Part shown: one piece after another, positions 35,601 to 47,600 of the stretch
Numbering within the stretch: position 1 is the first letter of the stretch
Layout of the letters: every line of letters begins with the position of its first letter
Assembly (NCBI GenBank): GCA_951799405.1
Contig: OX637345.1
Location: 14,508,001 to 14,572,000 of the forward strand
Length of the DNA: 64,000 nucleotides
Source of the DNA: Agapetus fuscipes
Lineage: Eukaryota; Arthropoda; Insecta; Trichoptera; Glossosomatidae
Reading direction: 5' to 3'
Position numbers and translations under genes: made by a program
The notes under the pieces: model-generated
What the model was told of the DNA's origin: nothing
The model's input: the letters and a program-made list of their open reading frames with translations, nothing else
Databases searched by the model: none

Positions 35601-38600
35601 GACTTATAGGATGGTATGAGGACTGACCACCCATACTGTGAAAAGTTCACTTTTCCAATGTCACCCCTGTTTCAGGGAAGGTCGGCAAGAGTTGCAGGGT
35701 TTATGTTCATTTGAGATTGGGTTTTTATATTGTAGGTCCACATGCGGCATGCGTTAGCGCGAACTTATACGTGTCTGCTTGTGGGAATGCATTGAATGTG
35801 AATTTTAAATGATGTATATCAATGCAACTTACATTTAGATTTAGATTAGACAACATTAATGCAAATTTCCGTCTCTAGTCCTATTAGGCAAGGGGCTAAA
35901 AATGTGGAATATAAAACATTTCGACAATTTTTTTTTCGAAAAAAAATGCATCTTTGGCGTTGTGAAAAAATAGGGGGGGGGGGGAGGGGGGGTAATTTTC
36001 AGAGAGGAAGGGAGTATACATGAGGTCCCGATTTACCCTGTACCAGGGCGCCCAGAGGGGTTAATTCGGGCCTGACGACAGGTTAAAAGATACAATAAAT
36101 AATTTATTTCAGTGGCGAAGGGTGCCATACAACTCGATTCCCATCGGCTTCCCTTTTAAAATGAGGCAACAAAGTAGTTAAAAAATATAGGCACAAAGTA
36201 AAAAAATACATTTAAAACCAAAGAAACAATACGTATTTTTCCCCCATTGAAACCATGCAGTCAACTTTATTATTATTTTCGCCTCATTTTAAAAGGGAAA
36301 CCGATGGGAATCGAGTTGTATGGCACCCTTCGCCACTGAAAGATAGCTAGGCATCTTTATCTCAAGATCTATGAGCGGATATGGAATATCTTAATCATAG
36401 ATCAAAAGACGTAAATCAAGAAAACAGATTTTCAACTGAACACAGAAACAACATTTTTACATCGTAAAACATGTATCCGTTATGCAAGGAAATGGAATTA
36501 TTGATTGAGATTAAAAAACACACAAACGAGGGGAATATGTGTGTGTATGGGATTTTTGCAAATATTGAACGCTCTGAGCGGGTATAAATAAATAAACAAA
36601 TTCTACGAAGAGTGGCTGTAAATCATTAATAATCGCTTGCGGTACTGATCAGTTATGAGAATAATAATAATATTAGGATGATTTATTAGGTGAGCGCTGT
36701 TTTTGCGTGTATCACACCTCAAGAGCCCTCTGCGAGCTTGGTCGTCGCTCTAGATAGCGCTAATTCTCAAGCAAGACCCAGTTGCTGTAAGGCTGGATGG
36801 ACCTTTTGATGCCCGGTCTTTGGTAAAGGTTATGAATTTTTCAATCCAGCGAAGAGCAAATTTGAAAATATGACTACCTATATTTTTTTTGCTCCGCCTG
36901 GATCCGAATCCACAACCTTCCATTTTCACGTGTCCGAAGTGCTGCCACTGGACTACGGACCGGTCTAAGATGCCAACGACACGCGGTGTACCTGAGCGGT
37001 AACCCATCCAAGTAGCATCCGCGCCCAATGTTGCTTGCAGTACCACAGAGAAAATCTTTGTTTATTTTTGTGGTAGATCATTGAACTATACATTGAACCA
37101 ACTAAGCTATCTACCGCTCGATAGCTCAGTCGGTAGAGTGCTTGCATTTCATGCCGAGAACTCTGGTTCGAATCCCACCGAGTGTGTCAGAAATGATTTC
37201 CAGTTTCAGTGTTTATTTCAAACCCCAAAATAAAATTCCGGCAAGGTTTACTCAGCCTTCACAAAAAATGAGAACCAGCCCCCTCGGGAGATGGGAAACT
37301 CTCATTTCAACTGAAGTGGTTGGAGTGAGCCCAATCCCATTGCCTGTAAAAATAAATATGTTCAACTCGCCACATGCGAAACCCTGCGGGGATAGCGCGG
37401 CAAGAAGTTGCACTATATATGTAGCTTAGTAGCGTTTGCGTTTTGTTGCGAATGAATTAAAATGAATTCTTTGGACGAATTTTGTATGGATAATATGTCT
37501 TGTATGAACAATAGACCAATTCAATTACTAATGCCCGGTATTTTCAACGTGAGCATAGCGACTTAATATTAAATGAAAACGCTGCACTTATGTTAATCGT
37601 GCGGGTAGTTTTTTTTTATCCGTGTAAAGTCACATATTATGCTAGGTAACGTTGAAAATACCGGAGCTAAAAGCATTGTTTGACACTTTAGTAATAATAA
37701 TAATATTAGGATGATTTATTTGGTGAGCGCTGTTTTTGTGTGTATCACACCTCAAGAGCCCTCTGAGAGCTTGGTCGTCGCTGTAGAAAGCGACAATTCT
37801 CAAGCAAGACCCAGTTGTTGTAAGGTTGGATGGACCTTTCAGTGACCGGTCTTTGGTAAAGGTTTATGAATTTTTCAACTCAGCGAAGAGCACATTCGAA
37901 ATATAAATGGTATATTTTGTGCTCCGCCGGGATCCGAATCCACAACCTTCCATTTACGAGTCCGAAGTGTTGCCACTACGGACTACGGACCGATCCAGTA
38001 GTTTGTAATAATAATAAACTCTTTCATTGATTGATGAGGCATTCACTTTGTAACCTTTCATATTTAAAATATTAAAATTAAAAACAATTTGTGTATGGTT
38101 ACGGTATATACAAATTGTTTTAATTTTTATTTTAAAATTATTATATTTTATAATAAACTCTATTTTTTTGCATAAAATAACCTTCCTGCAAAAGTTCCCA
38201 GTTGTTTTCTCTGTAAAACTCTCAATTCCGTCTCTTCTAAAATAAAAACATCATTAAGTTGAATCATTTCTGGGCTATCAAAGCGTGAAAACACATAAAA
38301 AACACATCGGATACAGTTTTTTTTCGGTTGCCGCCATTTGACGACATGAATCACAATCAAAATGGCGGCCAACGGTTCTAAATTTGAAAATAGAAGCGCA
38401 TTTTCCCGCCCTCGCAGCTTTTAGAGTAAACATGCAATATAACTGAAAAACAAAAAAACATTCATTCGATACAATTTTTCTAATGGGAAATCATCGATCA
38501 TTTTTTTTTTTTTGACTTATTAAATACAAAATTATAGTGTATTGTAACGAGATGGATTTGTTTGTTTGGTAAAATGGAACATGAGATTTGAATTTGAATG

Positions 38601-41600
38601 AAAAGGAAAACAAAGGAAGGCAGAAAAGGAGGAGAAGCTTGCCTGGCGGGATAGCCACAAGCCTGTGTAATTAAGAATAAAGAATATTATTGTGCTGTGG
38701 TTAATTGTGTATACATTGTGAAAGAAATAAAAGTAAACATATTAAAGTGTGTATGTTATATTATTAATTGTGTCAATCAGCAGGAGAGAAGAAAAACCCT
38801 CACATTTTGGCAACATATTGTTACGAAATTAGGGTTCAATTGTCTTCAAAATTAAAAATACACAGGTCTCCTTTAAAACTTATTTATTTTACACTGTTAC
38901 AATATTTATTTTCACACTACTTTCTCGATTATTCTACTTGGTTTCGGTTCACTGATCAGATGGCTTCGATGTCTTTGTTAGTCGCTATGATACTGGCCCG
39001 CTCTGCAGGCCATTCGCACCTTTATACTCTTCAGAGCAGTATGATCCAGAACTAAAGTCGCCAGACGGTTCCAGAGTAATTATTACTTCTCGATGTTTCA
39101 CGTACTACCTAGACACAACCAAAATCCTACCTACAAATGTAATACAGAATTCCTATAATTATAACAAGTACCTACTTAGCCTAGAGAATTCTACACTTAT
39201 ACACAATTATCGATCCTACCTACCTATACCTATGAGGACTCTTATACTTATAACTACCCATACTTATTTCAATATTTATATTTACATAACACTACCCCCC
39301 ACCTAGACTGTTTCGTCCCGGAACAGTCTTGACTCTGTGTAGGTAGGGGCATGCTGATCCACGTCGACACCCTGTGGTCAGGAAGAAGTGGCAGTCCACG
39401 GATTTCTCCCCACTGGCTCTCGGCTGCGCTTGCTCGCAGCACACCATGACGCTGATGCCGACTCCCGAGAACACTGCTTCAATCATACTCCGGATTATCC
39501 GCCAGTCTCGATTAGCGCGGCCGCCACCCATCTTCGGTATTGCCAGACGCGCCTGCTGATCCTCCAACATGTAGTCACGCAGCTCAACAAGGCCGTCCCA
39601 CAATGCCTTGTAGTCCTCTTCCAGGTTGCTGGAATCCGGGACAACCAGGCAGTATGCTTGTTGACGCCCCTTCGGTAGTCTCAGAGCTCTTCCTTGCGGG
39701 CTGCTCGAGGGTTGCGGTTCTCCGAATTTGTATCGGAAGACCCGTGCAATTCCTCTAGACATATCTAGATCTTCCGGTACACTGCATGCCAGTGTGTGGT
39801 CCCTAGTGACCTCAAATAAGTCCTTGTGGACTTCTGTGGTCACTCCATGGCGAAACTTCTGCCCTGCCTTCGCGTTCTCCCAAAACGTCTCAAAGGCTGG
39901 TGATCTTTCGGATGCGACGCACTGTCGTACTTTTTGGGCTGGTTGGTCATCATTATCGCCTAGGTATGGTGAGAGGCGATTGTAGTGCACGACCCTTGGT
40001 TTTCCGTTTGGTCTCTTTTTTATGCGGTAGACCACATCGTTGATGCGCTCCAAGATCTCGTACGGCCCGTCCCAGGAACGCTGAAGTTTCGGACAGTATC
40101 CTTGGCGCCTCTTGGGGTCAAAAAGCCACACCCAGTCACCAGCTTTGTACCCCATGCTGTCAGCTCTGGTGTCATAGCGCTCCTTCATTTGATCGCTGGC
40201 TTCCCCGATGTTCATGCGGACCTGATCATGGATGTCATCCAGCCTCCTGCGAAGGTCTGTCACATAGTCTTCTCCGGCTAGGTCTTCACCTGGTTTGCAG
40301 CCAAATTTGAGATCACAAGGAAGTCGCATTTCTCGCCCAAACAGTATGCTGCTGGGAGTCTTCTTCGTCGTTTCCTGAACAGCCGACCGGTAAGCCAATA
40401 AGAACAAAGGCAGATGTCGGTCCCAGTCCCGCTGATGGCTGGACACTACTTTGGCTAAGTACCTCCCCACGGTACGGTTCATCCTTTCCACCATTCCATC
40501 AGACTGTGGATGTAGCGCAGTGGTCCTGGTCTTGTAGATCCCTAGCCGCTCACACATTTGCTGGAAGATAGCAGCTTCAAAGTTCCTTCCCTGATCAGAA
40601 TGTAATTCCAGGGGTACGCCAAACCTGCTGATAAATTCGGTAACTAGAACTTCAGTCACGGTTACGGCCTCTTGGTTAGGGATTGAGTAAGCTTCCACCC
40701 ACTTGCTGAAGTAATCCATCACCACCATGATGTACTTGTTACCCTTCTCAGTTGTAGGAAATGGGCCAGCTATGTCGATGGCAATTCTTTCAAAGGGGCT
40801 GCCAACATTGTACTGACGCATTGGTGCTCGCCTTTTCCTTTGCGGTCCATTGGCCGTTGCACAGGTTACACATTTTCGACACCAATCTTTGACGTCTTCG
40901 CTGCAGTTGATCCAGTAAAATCGCTCTTTCACTTTCTCCAGCGTCTTCTTAACGCCTAGATGTCCTCCAGAAGTTCCTCCATGCAGCAGTCCAAGGATTT
41001 CCGGTACTCGGCTCCTCGGAACGAGGGTTTGCTTTCTTCTAAGTGTGCCGTCTTCCTTCTCGATCTTTCGTTTCAGGAACCCTCCTTCTATCACTATGGA
41101 TCCCCATTGAGCCCAATAAGCCTTGACAGTTGGTGATAAGGGGGCGAGTTTTTCCCAGGTTGGCCTTTCTCCTTCTCGCGCCCATTCCATCACATACTTC
41201 AAGTCCGGATCATTCAGTTGGTCTTGCGCCAATTTTTCATCTTGCCAGTCCTCATCTTCGGTGGTCGTCCTTTGGACAATTGCTACCTTGTCCTCCATCT
41301 TGCTGCAATGTTTGCAGTCACTGGCGCATGGTCGTCTGGATAATGCATCCGCATTTCGATGAAGCGTGCCAGGTCTATGTTCGGAGTCATAATCATACTC
41401 CTGGAGCCTTTCAATCCATCTAGCCACTTGCCCTTCTGGGTTTTTGAATTTCAGAAGCCAAACCAGTGCAGCATGATCAGTCCGTAGTGTGAATTTTCTC
41501 CCGTACAAGTATTTGCGGAAGTGTTCCACTGATTTTATCACGGCAAGAAGCTCTCGTCTGGTCACGCAATAATTTCGTTCTGGCTTGGAAAGCACTTTAC

Positions 41601-44600
41601 TGAAGTAACCCAGAACAGTCTCATGCCCATCCTGTATTTGGGAAAGGACGCCTCCTATCCCCACATTACTAGCGTCGGTATCCAGGATGAACTTTCCATC
41701 TTTTCGTGGGTAGCTCAAGATGGGGGCACTTGTTAATCTTCCCTTAAGCTCTTCAAATGCTTGTGCGCAGGAATCACTCCAATGGAAGCGAGTGTTTTCT
41801 TCCGTAAGCTTGGTGAGCGGTTTTGCAATGTCCGCAAATCTTGGCACAAACCTCCTGTAATAAGTGCACAGCCCCAGGAAACTCCTAGTTTCATGTTTGT
41901 CCTTCAGCACGGGCCAGTCTCTTACTGCCTTGATTTTGGCAGGGTCAACTTCAACTCCACGTTGAGAAACTATGTGTCCCAGGTAATTTACTTGTTTCTT
42001 GAACAGGTTACACTTTTTCGGGTTGAGCTTCAGTCCAGCGTCTTGTAGTCGCCCGAAAACTTGCTCCAGATTTCTCAACTGATGGTTGAAGTCCTTTCCC
42101 AGGATGATTATGTCATCCAAGTATACCAGGCAGGTTTCCCATGACAGTCCTCGCAGCACATTCTCCATCAGCCTTTCAAACGTGGCGGGGGCATTGCATA
42201 AGCCAAATGGCATCACGGTGAACTGCCAAAGTCCAGATCCAGTCGAGAATGCAGTTTTCTCCTTATCTTTGGCATCCAATTCAACTTGCCAGTAGCCACT
42301 TTTCAGGTCCAATGTGGAAAAAATGGTGCATCCTGCCAATGTGTCCAAGGTGTCGTCAATCCTTGGCAGAGGGTAACTATCCTTTTTCGTAACATCGTTG
42401 AGCAGTCTGTAGTCCACACAAAATCTCGTGGTACCATCCTTCTTTTTCACCAGTACCACCGGGGATGTCCAAGGGCTACTTGATGGTTCTATGATGCCAT
42501 CCTTGCTCATGTCTTTGATGATCTTGTCAGCTTCTTCCCGCTTTGCAAAGGGTAGTCTTCTTGGAGCCTGTTTTATTGGTCTCGCTTCTCCGGTGTCTAT
42601 GCTATGTCGCACTACCTTGGTTCTTCCCAGACGGCCATTAGAGTCCTCGAAAATGTTCTGGTAGCGGCAGATCAAACTCCTCACTCTCCGTTTGTTTTCC
42701 TCGGTTAGACCTTGGGAAGCGTCGTGGACCAGGGCTTCCAATTGTGTTGACAATTTGTTTCCTTCGCATGACATGTTTGTCATCTGTTGCACAATGGAAG
42801 TTATCCTCTCACATCTGCCCAAAACAAAACCTTCATTCATTTTAACTGGGTAGCTGTTCACATTCATGATTTTGACAGGAATGGTCTCCTTTGCGCGAAT
42901 CACTGTTCTTGCCACCATGACTCCTTTGTTAACATTGTCCATGTTCTCCGGTTCTATCATACAGATTTGGTCATTTGTACTACTGGAATCCAGGCGGGCA
43001 CTCACTATCATCTCGGATCGCCCCTTCACTTCGGTATTCTTGGCTAGGATAACACGTGCAGCCAGTTCTTTCCGTCTTTGCAGGATGACTTCTTCATTTC
43101 CAATTTTAATGGACCCTTTCTTTAAATTTAAACTGCACCCAAATCTGTCCAGTATGTCCATTCCCAATATAACGTCTTCTTCAATGTTGGCCACCAACGT
43201 CCGATGATCAAAAGTGGTGCTGCCAATTTGGAAGGTGGCAATCGTCTCCCCATACACCTGTGCTGACTCTCCCGTGGCGGTGTGCAGAGACCACTTTGTT
43301 GGTGCAATCTGCTTACCTCGTGCCACTATGTCGCGTCTCAGAATTGTCCTGGTTGCTCCCGTGTCCACCAGTAGTTCACGAGTTACTCCATCTATTATGC
43401 CATTGATAAAAATGCTGCTGGCTTTTCTTCTCACGGTTGCGACAGTAGCAGCAGATTTCAGGGCCTCTCCAGCGTGGGTCAACGGTTGCCCCTTCCCATT
43501 AACCCTTTCTAGTTTTCCGCAGCCTGTTTTCTGGGTTTCTGAGGCTTGGGACACTTGGTGCTAAGGTGGCCCAGCTGTCCGCAGTTCCAGCAGCGTGGGT
43601 CTCGTCTTCGAGGTCTCAGACGTTCCAGCACTTTTTCAATTAGCTCCTCGGTTGTAGGTAGCTTGACCTCCTCTGCCTCGACTGCACGAACCCTGGCGTG
43701 GCCCCTGATGGACTGTTTGACAGCCTCAAACTCGAGAGCTTGGCTGAGCGCCTCGTTCAAAGCCTTGGGATGGGCCAGTTTTACGGCTTGTTGCGTCTCC
43801 CATTCCCGCAATCCATTTAGGAACTTGTCCACTGCCAAGCTCTCACAGATGTCGTCGGAGGCTGTCGGGTAAGCGTCTCGTACCAGGCGGGCGATGTCCA
43901 TTTCAAACTCCTGGAGGCTCTCGTTGGGCTTCTGCACCCTTGTGTTCAGCTGCGACTTGTACAGCTGCTCCAGGCACTTGTGGCCATAGCGCATATCCAA
44001 GCGCTGCTTCAGCTGCCCAAAGTCACAACGGTTGTCCAGGGGTATGGCCTGTAGAACCCTGAGAGCGTCTCCTCGGAGCGACAGGCTGAGAACCGAAGCC
44101 TTCTTCTGCTGGCTCCAGGCTCCCATCATGGCAGCCGTCTCAAAGAGGGTCAAATACTCCTCCCACGACGTCTTCCCGTCGAAGGTCGGAAGGTTGTGCT
44201 TCGACAGCGAAGGGTCGTCATCCCCTCTAGTGACCCTGGTTGGAGTTGAGCATCCCTGGTCGGTCTCGTCGTGAAGGCCGCCTTTGGGGGATATTCTGGT
44301 GGACTCCATCTGGCACTTGTCAGCCAGCTCGGCACGCAGACGATCCTCCAGGCTTGCCACACGGGCCTCAATCTCCGACATTGCTCGCGAGCTTTCTGCC
44401 ACTTTCTTCTCCAGCCCGGCTAGGTTGCTGGTCATCTTCTCCTCCAGCCCAGTCATCTTCTTCTCCAGCCCGGTCAGGTTGCTGGTCATCTTCTCCTCCA
44501 TGGTTGCCAGGTCCTCCTTCAGGGTCTTGGCGTTGTCAGCCATCTTCTCCTCCAGCCCGGTCAGGTCCTCCTTCACGGTCTTGGCGTTGTCAGCCATCTT

Positions 44601-47600
44601 CTCCTCCATGGAAGTGAAGTTTCCGGTGATGCTGAGGTTTAGCTCGTCCAAGGCGCGGTCCCCTCCAGACGCCATGACAAAATATGCCGGGTCTTCGCCT
44701 GACTGTTCTAAGGCCTCCATGAGGCGTGCCTGTAAGGCCGCCTTCCCTCCTGAGGTCTCCAGGTCCCTCTCCAGAAGCTCATTTTTAAGCTCAGTGACTT
44801 TGAGGTCCTTGATGTTCACTTTGGTTGCCATTTTTTTTCAAAATTTACGTCAAAACAAAAATATTTTCAAATTTATTTAATACAAGTTTTGAGTTTTATA
44901 TATATAGCTGTTTTGAATACGTACTTTAGCAAAAATAATAATTTGTCTGATTACACTGATTGGTAGGTAGGTACTGTCTTTTAATATTTATTTTTAATTC
45001 ACCAATATTTTTAACATAATAATGTCTGATAGTACATAATTATTTATTTCGTCTCAAGTCTTTCAAACACACAGGTAGGTACTTAATGTACATTCACACA
45101 CTTGTAAACAAAGGATAGTTATTCAAAAACTTTTTCTCGATGAATCTGGAACGTTCTTTTGTAATATTTTTCAAGATTTTTATTTATTTATTTTATTTTT
45201 TTAATCACACACAATAATAAAAAAACTATGGTCCAATTTGATGACTTTCTCAATGCGGTAAAATAGTCATTATGTTATGTCCAGAATTATGTCCAGAATT
45301 ATGTTCCATATGATGTTCCAGAATTTATAAGCAACTTGCTTTTGCGTCTTTTCTTTTAACAAAAATTTATTTAAACACATGTTTTCACAAAAGTCAGTTC
45401 ACACAAAGTTCAATTTGAATAAAGTTCATTTTAACACTATTTAATTTATTTTATTTATTTTTAGACAGAAGATCTTAATTTTTCTTGACAATTCCGCACC
45501 TGACGCCAATTGTTACGAAATTAGGGTTCAATTGTCTTCAAAATTAAAAATACACAGGTCTCCTTTACAACTTATTTATTTTACACTGTTACAATATTTA
45601 TTTTCACACTACTTTCTCGATTATTCTACTTGGTTTCGGTTCACTGATCAGATGGCTTCGATGTCTTTGTTAGTCGCTATGATACTGGCCCGCTCTGCAG
45701 GCCATTCGCACCTTTATACTCTTCAGAGCAGTATGATCCAGAACTAAAGTCGCCAGACGGTTCCAGAGTAATTATTACTTCTCGATGTTTCACGTACTAC
45801 CTAGACACAACCAAAATCCTACCTACAAATGTAATACAGAATTCCTATAATTATAACAAGTACCTACTTAGCCTAGAGAATTCTACACTTATACATAATT
45901 ATCGATCTTACCTACCTGTACCTATGAGGACTCTTATACTTATAACTACCCATACTTATTTCAATATTTATATTTACATAACAATATCTTCCCCTTAGTG
46001 CTTTTTTGTCTCTCAGAGGTCCATCAGAGGTATTAATTCACATTAACAATGTTTGTATCTGTACTGAACTAATGTGTCTTATGAAAACTGGAAATTTATT
46101 TGTAAAATATTTTTAAAAACTCTCACACTATCGTGTTTTATGTTTTTTCGTAGCTCTGATTGTGTAGAATTTGATTCGTATGGCAATTTCATAGAAAGGT
46201 CATCATTGAATCAAATGGTAGATAAGCCAAACAAGCACTGAGGGGGACGATATGCAGACAGAAGTGTAGGTTCGCGCTTAGATGTGTAGTAACTAAATTA
46301 CACAATGGTGAAAATGGAGACACATTTAAATTGGAAAGAGAAAATTGTGATGTCAGTCGGCTGGATTAGAGCTTAGGTTCAAATTTGAAAATCACTGGTC
46401 CTGACGCCGTCATTCATACAAAACCGTTTGACACTGACAGCTCATTTGGAGGTTAGAAAGATTTTTGTTTTTATTCTGTGGCTTTGCTCACAAACAGACA
46501 CGTGTAAGTTAACGCTTAGAAATAATCCTCCCAGCGCTTGTTTGGCTTATCTACCATTTCATCCAAAGATGGCCTTTCAATGAAATTGTCTTAAGAATCA
46601 CATTCTACACAATCTGAGCTAAGAAAACAACGTAAAACACGATAATGTGAGAGTTGTTTTAAATATTTTTAAAATCCATTTCCAGTTTTCATAAGACACA
46701 TTGGTCCAGTACATATACAAACATTGCTCATGTGAAATCACCTCTGATAGACATAAGACAAAAAAAAACACCGAAGGTACGAGGGCTGCCTTTTATATTT
46801 CGGGATAAGAGAACAAAAACAAATATTAATAATTTTAAATTGCTTTATCTAATCTAATCTAATCTAAGCTGCAAAGATATATATCATTTAAGATTTATAC
46901 TAAATGCATTCCCACAAGCAGATATGTATAATTTCGCGCTAACACATGCCGCATGTGGACCTACAATATAAAAACCCAATCTCAAATGAACATAAGCCTT
47001 GCAACTCTTGCCGTCCTTCCCTGAAACAGGGGTGACATTGGCAAAGTGAACCAATTTTTATATTATGGGTGGTCAGCCGCATAACAACCTATAAGTCAAG
47101 GAACATACATGACAAATTACATTTTTTAAAAAAAAAACATTACATTTTTAAAAAATTTTTACAAATTACATTCTTTATTGCTTTTCAAAATATTCACCAT
47201 TCAGATCTATACACTTTTGCATGCGTTTGAACCAATTGTCGAAGCACTTTTGCCACTCTGATTGAGGTGTCTCCAAAACATGCATTCTGAACGCATCAAC
47301 CGCTTCTTCAGGTGTCAAAAAACGTTGACCTCTTATTTTATTTTTTAAATACGGGAATGAAAATAAGTCATTTGGTGGCAAGTCAGGACTATACGGCGGA
47401 TGACTCATCAAATCAATATTTTGAGTGCTCAAAAATGCAGTTGTTTGAGTCGATGTGTGAGAGCTTGCATTGTCGTGGTGAAGAGTGATCCGTCTGCGGC
47501 GGTTTGTTCCTGATTTCTTGGAACACAACTGGCAAACAAATGGTTGTGTACCACTCAGAATTGACTGTTCTGCGTTGTTCTAGTGGTACGGTTGCAACAT

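Larger units (their letters stand above)
38819..45983 (-). mobile_element. Intact Gypsy-type LTR retrotransposon, 7165 bp
   Basis: Two 473-bp LTRs, 4-bp ATAT target duplication (38815-38818 and 45984-45987), primer-binding-site-like sequence, Gag, Pol and polypurine tract are all present. The LTRs differ at about four positions by eye, so the insertion is recent. It lies in cher intron 1 in the same orientation as the gene. No env-like frame was found. The Gag and Pol frames are unbroken. Confidence 0.95.

Noticed and set aside
38768..39055. 95-codon frame and its partner at 45532
   Set aside because: Both lie within the two Gypsy LTRs and are duplicated only because the LTRs are.
39374..44880. 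Many + strand frames of 60-198 codons
   Set aside because: Antisense shadows of the Gypsy gag and pol frames, with no features of their own.
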